Assembly (NCBI RefSeq): GCF_030643785.1
Contig: NZ_CP094378.1
Location: 434,001 to 498,000, forward strand
Direction of reading: 5' to 3'
DNA: 64,000 nt
Source of the DNA: Coxiella-like endosymbiont
GTDB lineage: Bacteria; Pseudomonadota; Gammaproteobacteria; Coxiellales; Coxiellaceae
The notes under the pieces were generated by a model. It did not search any database. It saw only the letters and a program-made list of their open reading frames with translations, and was not told the origin of the DNA. Position numbers and translations under genes: made by a program. Positions 1-11,134 of this stretch are shown piece by piece (the first letter of the stretch is position 1; every line of letters starts with the position of its first letter).

Positions 1-899
1 AGATTTAAAGCTGTCGTCACTAAAGCTCTTAAAGCTGTGATATTCATTTGAGTAAGCGACAATTCAATATTTAGTGGGGCGATATCAAAAAGATTACTTT
101 TAGCCTTGTAGGCATGACCGTTAAGAGTGAGATTGGTTGTTCCATTAGTCGTTGTTTGCTGGGTTTGTAAGGCCATATACTCTATCTGAATAGATTGCTA
201 ATGAGGACTTGCTAATGAGGACTAAGGTAATAGATAAGTTTGTCAGCTTTTAAAGAACGTTGTCCGTACCATAAAGAGTTTTTTTGTTGTAATTCGTTGT
301 GCAGTGCAAGGTTATTTAATGTTATTAAGTTATTTTGTTGTTCAATAATAGTCAGCGATTTAGCCGTAGCATTAGAAATCAATTGACGAGCACTAGGATT
401 ATATTTGACTTTAAAGTCCAAATTCTGAAGACTAATTTGTTGTTGTCCAGTAATGAAATTAATCTGATTGGCATGAAGAGTCGTCTCGTTAGCATTGTTG
501 AAACGGATCAATGTCGATGAATGGAAAATGAAATAAGGTTCTTCGCTCGCGTTATAAATCAAGCTCTTAGCTAAATAGATTCTCTTTTTGTCCCCCATTT
601 TTTCCTACCAGGTAAGGACCATTAAGTATTCGTTGTTTGAGCATAAATTGGAGGGGCAAATTATTCTTATTAGTAGGAGGTAAGGTTACTTGAATGAGTG
701 CGCTGGAAACAAACTACTAACCACGCTTGAATTTAACAAGTTTTAAATTGATATTGTGTGCCTGACCTAGATGGCTCAAGAGCTTTAAATAATTATTTTT
801 AACCCAAAAACTCATACCCAGAGGCAGTAAGAGAAGGACAACAATCACAATAAGAGCGGGAATCACAAAACCATTAATCACTTTAGTTATTTTGCGCAT
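1..899 (-). pseudogene. DUF945 (YdgA-like) family protein, decayed, 3' end outside window
   Basis: A broken gene of the DUF945 family, envelope proteins of unknown exact function. The start at 899 lies 11 bp after the argS stop. The N-terminus (MRKITKVINGF, then one hydrophobic segment at about residues 10-32) reads to a stop at 717; the frame then continues shifted through 'RILNGPYLV', and again as an open stretch at 212-598 ending near 'LWYGQRSLKADKL'. A further matching stretch runs to base 1. A perfect 14-bp tandem duplication at 195-222 sits at the last break. Family assignment rests on the single N-terminal anchor plus the repeated beta-rich pattern and its place beside argS. It is almost certainly non-functional. 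Confidence 0.6.
195..222. repeat. 14-bp perfect tandem duplication
   Basis: The unit TTGCTAATGAGGAC occurs twice head to tail inside the DUF945 remnant. Its length is not a multiple of three, so it shifts the frame. Confidence 0.9.
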
Positions 900-909
900 C
901 TTTTTGCTC

Positions 910-2667
910 TTACATTTCTTCTGGGGCAGATACACCTAACAGAGTTAAACCGTTGACAATAATTTGGCGTACAGCAGCAATTACATTTAATCGCGCATTA
1001 CGTAATTTATCATTTTCAATGAGGAATCGTTCCGCATTGTAGTAAGCATGAAATTGGTTGGCGAGAGTTTGCAGATAGTGAGCAAGCAGATGAGGCGATT
1101 GTTGTATAGCGGCAGTATTCATGATTTCGCTATAATGCGACAAGGTACTTAGTAATTCTTTTTCATAAGGGCTCGATAATAAAGCTAAATTAGCCATGCC
1201 TTCTGCAGAGTTCCATTTTTTTTGAGTCACATCAAGCTGTCGAAAAACGCTGCAAATTCGTGCGTGAGCGTATTGAATATAATAAACAGGATTTTCATTC
1301 GAATGGGATTTTGCCAGTTCGAGGTCAAAGTCCAAATGCTGATCGGGTTTGCGCATAATATAAAAAAAACGCGTGGCATCATTGCCAACTTCGTTACGCA
1401 ATTCTCGTAAAGTTACAAAAGTCCCCCCACGGGTTGACATAGATATTTTCTTGTCACCTCGATAGAGAATAGCGAATTGCACTAATAGAGTTCGTAATTT
1501 AGCAGGAGATTTTCCTAAAGCTTGTAAAAAGGCACGCAGCCGAGGGATATATCCATGATGATCCGCTCCAAAGATATCGATGATGAGATCATATTCTTGA
1601 TTGAATTTATGGAGATGATAGGCAATATCAGCCGCAAAATATGTTGGCACGCCGTTGTTGCGAATTAATACTCGGTCTTTTTTATCGCCTAAGGCAGTGG
1701 CTAGGAACCATTGAGCGCCATTTTTCTCGTAACAATAACCTTGTTGATACAAAACATCTAGAGCTTCTTTAATTAACTTCTTTTTTATGAGTCGACTTTC
1801 TGGAAACCACTCATCGTAAACAACGCCAAATTCTTCTAAATCATTTTTAATATCTCCCAAAATATTATCGAGTGCCGCATCAAAGATAATAGTGAAGTCT
1901 TCTTTAAGCACGTCTTTTTGAACTTTCACCCATACGTCAAGGTAGCCCTCCTCAGGATTGGTTTCAGCGTCAAGGGTAGGCAATAGATCCTGGATCATTT
2001 CTTTAGGGTAAAGGAAACGATCACCGTATTTATCCTTCAATCCGCAAGCAATATCTACAATGTATTGGCCTTGGTAGGCATTTTTGGGTAGAGCAATGTC
2101 CTCTTTATATTGCTGTAAATACCGGATCCAGACACTTAATGCGAGAATACCCATTTGTCGACCAGCATCATTAACGTAGTATTCGCGATGTACTTCATAA
2201 CCGATCGCTTTTAATAAGTTAGCTACACAAGCACCATAAGCAGCTCCTCGGCCGTGACCGACATGAAGAGGTCCAGTTGGATTAGCAGAAACAAATTCTA
2301 TGTGTACCCGCTTTCCTTGGCCGATCTGACTCTCACCATAATACGGTCCGGCTTCTAAAATGGCAGGAATGATTTGCTGATGACTGTCTTCCGCGACATA
2401 GAAATTGATAAAACCGGGGCCAGCAATTTCCACTTTGGCGATATGTGACGAAGCTGGTAAGGCATGGACAATTTTTTCAGCGAGGACGCGTGAGTTAAGC
2501 CCTGCAGTTTTCGCCATTATTAAGGCTAAATTAGTAGTAAAATCGCCATATTCGTGGTTCTGACTATGGGTAACTTTGAGTACCGGAGTGAGCTTGGGAT
2601 TCAATGACCCTTCTGCCTTTAACTTTTCAATGGCCTGATTTAGTAATGTTTCAAGATTCTTCTTCAT
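910..2667 (-). CDS. argS: Arginyl-tRNA synthetase
   Basis: Class I aminoacyl-tRNA synthetase that charges tRNA-Arg in the cytoplasm. The 585-aa length matches E. coli ArgRS (577 aa). The order is an N-terminal Arg-tRNA-synthetase additional domain (residues 1-90), the HIGH motif as HVGH (135-138) within '[14 protein letters not shown]', a Rossmann catalytic core, the KMSK-equivalent loop 'KISMSTRGG' near residue 407, and a C-terminal DALR anticodon-binding domain. ArgRS enzymes commonly deviate from canonical KMSK, so this loop is not a defect. The gene is intact and starts with ATG. The start of a DUF945 remnant follows its stop after 10 bp, suggesting a former operon. Confidence 0.97.
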   Translation of the reverse strand: MKKNLETLLNQAIEKLKAEGSLNPKLTPVLKVTHSQNHEYGDFTTNLALIMAKTAGLNSRVLAEKIVHALPASSHIAKVEIAGPGFINFYVAEDSHQQIIPAILEAGPYYGESQIGQGKRVHIEFVSANPTGPLHVGHGRGAAYGACVANLLKAIGYEVHREYYVNDAGRQMGILALSVWIRYLQQYKEDIALPKNAYQGQYIVDIACGLKDKYGDRFLYPKEMIQDLLPTLDAETNPEEGYLDVWVKVQKDVLKEDFTIIFDAALDNILGDIKNDLEEFGVVYDEWFPESRLIKKKLIKEALDVLYQQGYCYEKNGAQWFLATALGDKKDRVLIRNNGVPTYFAADIAYHLHKFNQEYDLIIDIFGADHHGYIPRLRAFLQALGKSPAKLRTLLVQFAILYRGDKKISMSTRGGTFVTLRELRNEVGNDATRFFYIMRKPDQHLDFDLELAKSHSNENPVYYIQYAHARICSVFRQLDVTQKKWNSAEGMANLALLSSPYEKELLSTLSHYSEIMNTAAIQQSPHLLAHYLQTLANQFHAYYNAERFLIENDKLRNARLNVIAAVRQIIVNGLTLLGVSAPEEM

Positions 2668-2689
2668 AAGTTTATAAGTCTATCATGTT

Positions 2690-3600
2690 GGGCTTGGAAT
2701 TAAATCACGGTAATAAAATAATTCCCATAGTTTTTCCAAAGAGTAAACTATTAAACGTTACCCAACTCAAAGTTATTGAAATAGAAATGATACGCTTGGA
2801 AGATAGAATTCTCTTCCATGAAAGACTTATATACTTTTGCATACGACTGACAAAAGCGCGAACTTGAAATTTAGCCACACGCCTGAATCAGGCCCTTATC
2901 GCTCCCTGGAGAAAGAATGAATTCTTTATAGGCGCCGCTCTTCTTATTCATTGCATGACATTGATTGAGATTAATGCAAAATTGAATAGATTGGATGATT
3001 TACAACTGGAAGAATCCGAATATCAAAAATAGTTTTTTCGTAATTTTATTTTCGATATCCGCAATTTTTGCAAAGTAGTAACTTAAATACAAAGTAATAA
3101 CAAAGTAATAACTTAGTACTTAATATTACTATTATTATGGACCAATAGAAATGTGACAAAATACACGGTTAGATCGATTAACATTAATTGACGATCTCCT
3201 AAAACCAATGAAAGTGTTTGATATTAGCGATAAATCGCACGTTATTGATATCAGAGTACCTTATACTGGAATATTTTGGACCGTAGTTTTTTTACTGTCA
3301 CCTGATTTGATTTGAATCAGGTAAGGGGTAGAAAAAACTCTTCCTTTCCAACAATGATATATTTCCTTAAAAGGCTTATCCCTTCATCATTATTTATATA
3401 CAGTATTATATTATTTTTTGTTACGAGTACTATTCGACATTAAAAATAGATTCTTCCCAAGTCAATGAATATGCTCGACATGCTCAGCGGGGAAGGTACA
3501 TATTTGACTTCCTTAAGCACCTCTGTCCTTAAAAATGCTTATGGAGAAAAATCTGAAGAGCACACTTCAGTTTATTGCAAACGAAATCGAGTGTAAAGGA
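2690..3600. other. Gene-poor stretch, no recognisable gene
   Basis: About 900 bp upstream of argS with only short open frames on either strand and no domain that I recognise. It holds an 11-bp tandem duplication (3090-3111) and an 8-bp inverted repeat (ACCTGATT/AATCAGGT, 3300-3322) without a T tract. It probably contains one or more genes decayed beyond recognition; the argS promoter should lie near 2670-2750 but I cannot define it. Confidence 0.5.
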
Positions 3601-3607
3601 GAATTTT

Positions 3608-3787
3608 ATGGACGTATCGATGTTAGCAGAAAAAACAAGTGGCAGGAAAGAAAGCAAAGCCCTGAAGAAAGCCCAGTAAAGCTTTATTGGTTTGATTGGC
3701 TTTCTTCAGGAAGAAATCAAGAAGAATGGGTATAAAGAAGTAGTGAATTCTGCGATTAAAAAAGTCAAAAACGAAGATACCCAATAA
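3608..3787 (+). pseudogene. Small hypothetical protein, interrupted by one stop
   Basis: A 59-codon frame starting MDVSMLAEKTSGRK with a strong ribosome-binding site (AAAGGAG, 6 nt before the ATG). One in-frame TAA at 3677-3679 interrupts it, and it resumes in the same frame to end '...VKNEDTQ' at 3787. It is lysine-rich with a short hydrophobic stretch (FIGLIGFL) just after the stop. I do not recognise the family. The single lesion and preserved start signal suggest recent loss, or two short peptides. The stretch from 3788 to 4030 holds nothing that I can name. Confidence 0.45.
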
Positions 3788-4030
3788 ACCTTGTTTGGAC
3801 GGCAATTTTTAAATTTGGGAGGAAGGAATCAAATCACAAACGGCTCTCGAACCGCGGAATTATTTCGTTCCATCTCTTTCGAGGCTAAGAAAGAAAAAGC
3901 TCGTTGTGCTAAAGTCAACTTGCCTGTGAAAATTGGAATGCGATTGCTACAGTTCGCCCTTAATTTAGTTTTTTCTTAAGATAATTTTTTCTTAAGATTA
4001 TCCTAAAGAGAGAAATGTTATACTGATTCC

Positions 4031-4826
4031 ATGAATATGTCTCAGCATATCCTTATCGTTGATGACGACAGTGATATCCCCCGATCTTTGAGGGCAATTT
4101 TTGCGGCGTTATGGGTTTAAAACGAGTTTGGCAAAAATGGTGAAGAGATTCGAATTCTTTTAAAGAAGGACTCTGTCGATTTAATTATTCTCGATATCTT
4201 TAATTATTCTCGATATCTATGATGTCTGGGGGGGGATATGACGGGTTAACCTTGTATCGCCGAATGCGGGCGAATTCGACCGTTCCAATCCTTATGTTAA
4301 CCGCTATACCGCTATATTAGTAAATTAGTAAAGAGGTTAACCGAATCTTAGGGTTAGCATATGGGAGGATGATTATTTAAGTAAGTTCTTTAATCCTAGA
4401 GAATTGTTAGCGTGGGTGAAGGCTATATTGCGACGCAGTAATGGGCACAGATATCTTCGGGGAAGGCCAATTGACGACCGAATAGTTTATGAGTTTTGTA
4501 AATGGAAATTAGATCTAGCCAAACACCGCCTAATGTCGCCGGATAATTTGGAAATTATGTTATTAAGGACGGGCCCACGAATTTGATTTACTTTATACAT
4601 TCGTGCAGTGTCCCCACAGCACGTACTAAGTCGCGATAAATTATTAGACTTAACAAAAAGAGCCGACCAGCAGCAGGACCTTTTGACCGCAGTATTGATA
4701 TTCAAATCAGCCGATTGCACTACAAGATTGGGCAAGAATCCTAAAAAATTCGCAACTCATTAAAACTGTCTGCGGTGGCAAGTAGTTATTATACTAGCGA
4801 CTGAAGTTCTGAGAAAACAAAAGTAA
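4031..4826 (+). pseudogene. OmpR-family response regulator, decayed
   Basis: A former DNA-binding response regulator. The receiver domain begins HILIVDDDSDI (acidic phosphorylation pocket), then 'VDLIILDI', 'VPILMLTA' and the 'ADDYLSK'-like element appear in different frames. The winged-helix domain is visible as 'EFDLLYTF', 'HVLSRDKLLDLT' and 'FDRSIDIQISRL'. A perfect 19-bp tandem duplication (4181-4218) falls exactly across the phospho-acceptor region, and two 8-bp duplications follow (4301-4332). Its TAA overlaps the ATG of the following sensor kinase (TAATG at 4824-4828), so the pair was an operon. No function is expected now. Confidence 0.85.
4181..4218. repeat. 19-bp perfect tandem duplication
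   Basis: The unit TTAATTATTCTCGATATCT is present twice within the receiver domain of the dead response regulator, duplicating the coding for 'LIILDI' and shifting the frame. Confidence 0.92.
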
Positions 4827-5101
4827 TGATGCGCGTAATTGATAAATTTGCTCGACACGTAAACGGCATCAAGGCCTTTGCGATGTTATGCGCCATTATT
4901 GTATAGTGTACATCTCGTTACTACCTCTTTTTATATTAATGATAATCGTCATGCACGACGCCGGGCGGATCGAGACGCGATGATTCAAAAAATAATTAAT
5001 GTGATTAATTTGTTGGAAACAATACCCATAGGATTCTGCGCAAAAGCTATTGATGTCATGAAGTGACCCTGACCTCAAAGCTTCTATTTCTGAGAAGCTT
5101 C

Positions 5102-5135
5102 AATTTAAATTACAATTTAATTTAAATTACAATTT
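5102..5135. repeat. 17-bp perfect tandem duplication
   Basis: The unit AATTTAAATTACAATTT occurs twice in the decayed sensor-kinase gene. Confidence 0.85.
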
Positions 5136-5209
5136 CGAGATATTTCCTTTTGGAAAATTAATGAATTTTTGTGTAAACAATTAGGTGCATTTGCTGTTTC
5201 TATTTTGGT

Positions 5210-5253
5210 AACGAAAAATGAAATGGGTAAAAACGAAAAATCAAATGGGTAAA
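5210..5253. repeat. 22-bp tandem duplication, one mismatch
   Basis: Two 22-bp copies beginning AACGAAAAAT differ at one base (G or C at unit position 11). Both lie in the decayed sensor-kinase gene. Confidence 0.88.
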
Positions 5254-6153
5254 TATTAATACTACGCTATATGGACATTTTCTTGTAAGGCAGCTTATAT
5301 TTTTTGTTTTATTTTAATTCTGGCTTGGTCGATTAATTGCTTTACCCATCCCATTTCCATTGAAAATTTTAGACGGGCGGTCGAACGCTTGAGTATGGAT
5401 TTAAATTCCAAGCCAATACCTATCGATCGTCCTTTAGTTGTACAAAAACAGCGAAGGCGATGAATCACATACAACAGCGTATTCAGACTTTATTTCATAA
5501 TTGCACCTAATGTTAGCAGCTATTTCTCATGATTTGCGAACCCCGATCACCTGTATGAAATTGCGTGCCCAGTTTGTTAAAGACGCTACAACTAAAAAAA
5601 TATTAACCAAAGACTTGGATGAAATGGAAAAATGATTAACGAAACGTTAGCGTTTGCACGAGATGATTTTGCAGAAGAAGCCAAAGTGAATTTAGATTTA
5701 GTTTCTCTAGTAAGGTCCTTGGTAAAATCGATGGGAGGATATGGGGGACAACATCCAATTTAATAGCCGTTTTAAAGCCGTTTTAATCGGATTCGTCTGT
5801 TAGGACATTCCACTGTATTGAAACGCGCTTTTACTAATTTGTTGAGCAATTGCTGTTCGATATGCGAAAAACGTTACCGTTCGTATCCGGCGCCATCACA
5901 GTCGTGTGAATATTTACATCGAAGATGATTGGCCCGGGAATCGCAGAGAAAGAATTAGAGCAAGTGTTTGAATCCTTTTATCGGGGGTGAGCATTCCCGT
6001 TCACATAATACTGGAGGTGTAGGCTTGGATTTAGCAGTCACTCGTGACATCATTAGTGACTATAATGAAAAAGTATTTTTGATCAATAAACTGCAGGGGA
6101 GGATTACGTGCTGTGGTAGAATTACCCTTAAACATCCATTAAAATCCTACCGT

Positions 6154-7218
6154 ATGAATCCTGCCTCTGTTCGTTCTATTGGTATTTTACGGTTGGGTGC
6201 GCTGGGAGATGTTTGTTTAACAGTCCCCTTGATCCGTGTGTTACGCAGATACCTACCACACATCGAACTTCATTGGATTATCAGTCGCCCTTTCTTTTCA
6301 CTGGTCCGAGGATTAGTGAATGTAAATTTTATTGTTTTGGATAAACCAAAATCATTAAGCGATTATTGGAGATGTTACCAGCAGCTGAAATCTTGTCCCT
6401 TGGATGTCTTATTGGTGCCCCAAGCTACATTGCGTTCCAATATATTGTGTTTATTAACAAAAGCAAAAATAAAATACGGTTATGAAAAATTACATAGTCG
6501 TGATTTGCAGCATTATTTTGTAAATCGCACTGTAGCTGCGAGGCCCGAACATTTGGTGGAAAGCTTTTTGCGATTTGCGGAGCCCTTTGGAATTACGGAT
6601 AGAAATATTGAATGGGGATTACCCATCGAAGAAAAGGATTATGAGTGGGCGAAAGCACAATTGAATCCTTACGGTGGCTGTTGGTTAGCTATTTGTCCTG
6701 CTACGAGTAAAGAGGAACGCAATTGGTTTAGTGATCGATATGCTACTGTGGTTAATTACCTTACCAAAAAGCGATGGGATTTCAATGTTGTTTTAGTAGG
6801 CGGACCAAGTACGGTAGAGAAACAAATGGCAGAAAAAATCAATCGCCAACTAATAAAACCTGCTCTTAATCTTGTAGGTAAAAGTTCTTTAAAGCAATTG
6901 GCAGCGCTCCTAAGCGAAGTGGATGTTCTTTTGTCGCCAGACACAGGCCCTTTACATGTCGCTCAAGCGGTGGGAACACCGGTGGTGGGCCTTTACGCAG
7001 TTGCTCCTCCAGAAAAAACGGGACCTTATTTTTCTCAGAGATGGGTAATTAATAAATTCCCCCAAGCAGTCAAAACTATTTTACGTAAAGATACCTCAAA
7101 AATAACTTGGCATGAGCGAGTGCATTCTCGAGAAGCTATGACATTAATCACTGTTGATGAAGTGAGAGACCAGCTTGAAAAACTATTTGTAGAATTACAA
7201 TTCATTCCTTCTTTGTGA
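6154..7218 (+). CDS. Glycosyltransferase family 9 (LPS heptosyltransferase-like)
   Basis: Adds a heptose-type sugar to the LPS core from an ADP-heptose donor at the inner membrane, judging by family. The start 'SIGILRLGALGDVCLTVPLI' is the typical GT9 N-terminus, and 'SPDTGPLHVA' near residues 262-271 is the conserved donor-binding motif. The frame is open upstream into the end of the dead kinase gene, so the true start is taken as ATG 6154 (MNPASVRS), giving 354 aa, normal for the family. That start lies 11 bp after the kinase stop, and no clear Shine-Dalgarno precedes it. gmhB and waaA elsewhere in the window serve the same pathway. WaaC, WaaF or a divergent paralogue cannot be told apart here. 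Confidence 0.88.
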   Translation: MNPASVRSIGILRLGALGDVCLTVPLIRVLRRYLPHIELHWIISRPFFSLVRGLVNVNFIVLDKPKSLSDYWRCYQQLKSCPLDVLLVPQATLRSNILCLLTKAKIKYGYEKLHSRDLQHYFVNRTVAARPEHLVESFLRFAEPFGITDRNIEWGLPIEEKDYEWAKAQLNPYGGCWLAICPATSKEERNWFSDRYATVVNYLTKKRWDFNVVLVGGPSTVEKQMAEKINRQLIKPALNLVGKSSLKQLAALLSEVDVLLSPDTGPLHVAQAVGTPVVGLYAVAPPEKTGPYFSQRWVINKFPQAVKTILRKDTSKITWHERVHSREAMTLITVDEVRDQLEKLFVELQFIPSL

Positions 7219-7261
7219 GTGAGCGAGAACTAGGCCTCTTGCCGAGAGGAATAGGACGATC

Positions 7262-7827
7262 TCAACCGACTCTCAAAATTTCACCACTAATGGCATCGCG
7301 GATTTCGCTGGGTCGTTTGGAAGTTGTCCCTAGGGCACCTTCGAGGATGATATCAATTTTGTTGCCGAAAATTATCCTCAGCATTTTCAGGTCTTGCGTG
7401 GGAGGCTGTCCTTTCAGATTGGCACTTGTGGAAATAAGTGGCCCCCGAAATGACTACAGAGCAATCGGGCTAACGGATGAGCAGTGACACGGATAGCAAC
7501 GGTATTGTGATCCCCTCTCACCCAATAAGGCACTTGGGCTGTAGCTGGGAAAAGCCATGTGACAGGACCAGGCCACGTGCTGAAAACGTGGGCTAAAGTT
7601 TTGGGACCTAAGGGTTGGGTGAGGGCTTCTACTTGTTTCCATTCGGAAGTGATCAGAATAAAACCTTTTTTAATTGAGCGATTCTTGAGAGAGAGTATTT
7701 GAGTAACAGCATGAGGATTAAAGGGGTCACATCCAAGGCCATAAACAGCTTCCGTAGGGTAGGCAATCACCTTTCCTTGTCGCAAGGCTTTAACAGTCTG
7801 GTTAATCGATCGCGTGTATTCATCCAT
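7262..7827 (-). CDS. tsaC: Threonylcarbamoyl-AMP synthase, one frameshift
   Basis: TsaC (YrdC/Sua5 family) makes threonylcarbamoyl-AMP for the essential t6A37 modification of ANN-decoding tRNAs. It starts [19 protein letters not shown] at 7827; '[13 protein letters not shown]' and '[12 protein letters not shown]' are family motifs. A frameshift after 'HFGG' at a run of five G (plus-strand C run 7442-7446) truncates the frame. With six G the protein continues '[16 protein letters not shown]' and on to 'ISGEILRVG', stop 7262-7264, giving about 188 aa like E. coli TsaC (190). All family features are otherwise kept, so this is either a sequencing error or a tolerated slip rather than an old pseudogene. 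It is convergent with the GT9 gene. Confidence 0.85.
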
Positions 7828-7901
7828 ATGTTCACAAAAGGTAGTTTGGAGTTTTCCGTCTGCCTTTCTTAAGTTTGCTTGAGCTATCATTCTCTTTTCT
7901 T

Positions 7902-8362
7902 CTAACTCTTTTCTCCTAACTTTTCTGTCAAGGCTGGATCTCCAATTGCAATAATTTGCACCGCTAAGAGGGTGGCATTTTTAGCTCTGACTTTACTAAT
8001 GGTGGTTGCAGGTAACAGGAGAATACCGTCGGCTGACGGGCATTTAAACAGTTGAAAGAAGAGCGTCTAATCTGCCTAAACTGCCAGCACAAGCCCATCT
8101 GGATACCAATAACAGGCTTGATTGTATAAGCGGCCACAGTACCGGCTAGATGGGCAGCGAGTCCAATGGCAGCGATGAAAACAGTGCATCTTCGTTTTTC
8201 GGCTGTTTCAATAAACTCTCTGATTGTCTCTGGAGTGCGATGAGCAGAGAGAATACGCGCTTCAAAAGGAATGTCTAAAGATTTTAATTTGGTAACAGTC
8301 GTCTCCATAACCGACAGATCGCTATCAGATCCCATTAAAATAGCAATAAAAGATTTATTCAT
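7902..8362 (-). pseudogene. purE: N5-carboxyaminoimidazole ribonucleotide mutase, decayed
   Basis: PurE converts N5-CAIR to CAIR in de novo purine synthesis. The N-terminal half is well preserved: 'AILMGSDSDLSVME', 'FEARILSAHRTPETI', 'GLAAHLAGTVAAYTIKPVIG'. After that the frame breaks: 'SLGRLDALLSTV' is in a second frame, followed by a stop, and '[19 protein letters not shown]' in a third, ending at 7902. There are at least two frameshifts and one nonsense codon, so unlike its neighbours it is truly lost. The ATG (8360-8362) overlaps the topA stop. purK, often next to purE, is not visible. Confidence 0.9.
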
Positions 8363-10656
8363 TGATTTCTGTCTCACCTTCCGGATAAGGTTCTGTAAAG
8401 TTACAACTCTTTTGAGGACACACTTTTTCTGTTCCCTGGCTTTTTGTCGTTTTTACTGACAAAATGGGCCAATGGCATTTAGGACACTCCTGTGCAATAG
8501 GTATATTCCAAATAGCATAATCACAATCTGGATATCTCGCGCAGGAATAAAAGATTTTGCCTCGACGCGATTTACGTTGCAAGATAGTCCCCTTATTACA
8601 TTTAGGACAGGTAACTTGGGTATCTTTAGCTTTTTCCAGGGGTTCCATATAACGACAGTTCGGATACCCACTGCAACCAATGAATTTGCCATAGCGCCCG
8701 CTTTTAATAACAAGATTGGATTGACACTCTGGACATTGTCGACCTTCAATAAGTTGCTGTGAAGCTTCGGCAGCTATATCCGTCACGTTACGAGTATAAT
8801 CGCAGTCAGGATAAGCGGTGCACCCAATGAAACGTTCCAGTTTCCCCAAGCGAATAGATAATTGAGCCCCGCATTTAGGGCATTTTTCATCAATTTTTTC
8901 TTGTGTCACATCACTGCGTTTAACAGTCTTTTTCGTAACATCGACAAGATTTTTAAAGGGTGACCAAAAAGCTTCTAATACCGGGATCCAGGTCTTTTCT
9001 CCTCGGGCGATATCGTCCAGCTCATCTTCCAATTTCGCTGTAAACCCATAACCCACGTATTTAGTAAAATAATGAGTCAAAAAACGATTAACAATGCGTC
9101 CAACGTCCGTAGCCACAAAACGCTTATTATCCACTTTGACGTATTTACGATTTTTTAAAGTGGCGATAATGCTCGCATACGTGGAAGGACGGCCAATATC
9201 ATGTTCTTCCATAGCTTTGACTAAACTGGCTTCGGTATAACGAGGCGGAGGTTCAGTAAAATGCTGTTCGTTTTTAATATCAGTGATAGTGACAATTTGT
9301 CCCTCTTCCAGAGGAGGTAACATTCTGCCTTCTCCTTCGTTATCTTTTTTACTGTCACCACTGGTTTCTTGGTAAACTGTAATAAAACCGGGTTTAACTA
9401 GGGTAGAACCATTAGCTCGAAAAAGAGCATTAGGTGCCACTAAATCAACAGCAACCGTATGCAAAGTAGCTTCGATCATTTGACAGGCAACCGTTCGTTT
9501 CCAAATTAAAGTGTACAATTTCAATTGATCGCTTTTTAAATATTTTTTAAATTTTCGGGAAGTCGAAAGACAGAAGCGGGACGGATAGCTTCGTGTGCTT
9601 CTTGAGCATTTTTAGATTTGGTTTTATAGACACGTGCTTCCTTCGGCACATTTTCTTGTCCGTATTTTTTATTAATTAATTCTCGGACTTCTTCCATAGC
9701 TTCCGGCTCCAATGTGACAGAATCGGTTCGCATATAGGTAATGAGTCCCATTGCACCTTCATCCCCAATCTCAACACCTTCATATAATTGCTGAGCGATT
9801 TGCATGGTCTTGGAAGCGGAAAATCCCAATTTTTGTGCCGCTTCTTGTTGCATTGTCGAAGTGATAAAAGGGGGGCAGGATTGCGTTTGCGTTCTCGTTT
9901 GACGACTTTAGAAACTGTAAGTTTCCCGCCAGCAGCTTCGGTGACAGTCTTACAAGTGGCTTGAACCGTTTTTTCTGTAGTTATAGAAAATTGCTCAATT
10001 TTTTCATTTTGAAATTCAATTAATCGTGCGTCAAAACTTTGTTGCTGAAACTGACAGTCCGCATGAATAGTCCAATATTCCTGAATTTTAAAATTTTCAA
10101 TTTCTATTTCCCTTTCCACAATCATGCGTAAAGCAGGGCTTTGAACCCGACCTGCAGAGAGTCCTGGACGGATTTTTAGCCATAATAAGGGAGATAAATT
10201 GAAACCCACCAAGTAGTCCAAAGCACGCCGTGCTTGCTGCGCATTCACTAAGTCCATCAAAATATCGCGTGGATGTTCCATTGCATTTTGCACTGCTTTT
10301 TTAGTGATCTGATGAAAGACCACGCGGGCAAAGTTTTTATTTTTTAAACTATTTTTAGTTTCCAACAGTTGTTTTACGTGCCAAGCAATGGCTTCACCTT
10401 CACGATCAGGATCCGTCGCTAGAAATAAATTTTCACAAGTTTTAAGGGCCTTTGCGATGGCTTCCATGTGACGGCTATTGCGCTCTATCGTTTGATAATA
10501 CATTTTAAAATTATCAGCTGGATCTACGGCGCCCTCTTTAGGAATAAGATCTCGAACGTGACCATAAGAGGCCATTACTTTAAAATCTTTACCTAAGTAT
10601 TTTTCTATTGTTTTTGCTTTGGCGGGTGATTCGACCACCACTAACGATTTCATCAT
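8355..10656 (-). CDS. topA: DNA topoisomerase I, two homopolymer frameshifts
   Basis: Type IA topoisomerase that relaxes negative supercoils. The N-terminal Toprim domain starts '[20 protein letters not shown]' with '[15 protein letters not shown]'; the catalytic region has '[12 protein letters not shown]' with the active-site Tyr, and '[15 protein letters not shown]'. The C-terminus carries several CxxC zinc-ribbon repeats ('CPKCGAQL', 'CPECQSNL', 'CPKCNKG', 'CPKCHWP'). Three frames must be joined. One break is at a C6 run (plus-strand G run 9870-9875), the other at an A6 run (plus-strand T run 9543-9548); one extra base in each restores a continuous protein of about 767 aa. topA is essential or nearly so, hence I call it a gene. 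smg lies 2 bp upstream; purE overlaps its end. Confidence 0.88.
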
Positions 10657-10658
10657 AA

Positions 10659-11134
10659 TTAATGTATACCACCTAACGTGTCATCAAGAACAAGAAGCTC
10701 CATGCTGGCGAGAGATTGTTTTTCATCGGGTTGATTAAAAAGAACCATCAAGGTTACCCATTTTAGAAGGCTGACGTCGATGCCTTCTGAGGCCAATTCA
10801 ATGGCTTGGTTAATAACGAGCTCTCGTGTATGAGGGTTCAAAATTGATTGTTGCTCTAAGGTGATTAAAAAACGGCGGCAATCGCTATCGAATAACTCAC
10901 ATTCATAGTCACTAAATACTCTAAAGGAATCTTTATTCGGTAGTTGCATGGGCTCATGAACGCCTTGTGAGAGGTTATTTAACCAGCGGAAGGCTTGATC
11001 AATGACAGCGTGGTGGAACCCGAGTTCTTCCAATCGAAGAAGCAATTTTTTTCCCTCATATCAAGGGTACAATTTTCTTGCATGTGATTTTTGAATAAAT
11101 ACATTAATACCGTTAACACACTTTCATCTTTCAT
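10659..11134 (-). CDS. smg: Smg family protein (DUF494), one frameshift
   Basis: Smg is a conserved small cytoplasmic protein of unclear role, usually encoded between dprA and topA as here. The C-terminal 128 codons include 'EPMQLPNKDSF', 'FLITLEQQSILNPHTRELVI' and 'LLKWVTLMVLFNQP', close to E. coli Smg. The N-terminus 'MKDESVLTVLMYLFKNHMQE' starts at 11134 in another frame. They join if an A7 run (plus-strand T run 11046-11052) had eight bases. Total about 158 aa, as in E. coli (157). This is the same type of lesion as in topA. Confidence 0.85.

Larger units (their letters stand above)
4826..6142 (+). pseudogene. EnvZ-type sensor histidine kinase, decayed
   Basis: Remains of a membrane histidine kinase paired with the upstream regulator. 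The start MMRVIDKFARHVNG precedes a first hydrophobic segment. HAMP-like sequence 'RAVERLSMDLNSKPIP' is near 5370-5430, the H box is 'AISHDLRTPITCMKLR' (about 5516-5565), followed by 'LAFARDDF', an N box relic near 5850, and the D/G boxes 'YIEDDWPGIAEKELEQVFE' and 'GGVGLDLAV'. It ends 'VVELPLNIH' at 6142. Several frameshifts and two direct duplications (5102-5135, 5210-5253) separate these pieces. Host-cell life probably made the regulated response dispensable. Confidence 0.87.

Noticed and set aside
2685-2867. 60-codon frame upstream of argS as a gene
   Set aside because: No ribosome-binding site, no recognisable domain, and it lies where the argS promoter should be.
3300-3322. Hairpin ACCTGATT/AATCAGGT as a terminator
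   Set aside because: No T tract follows on either strand.
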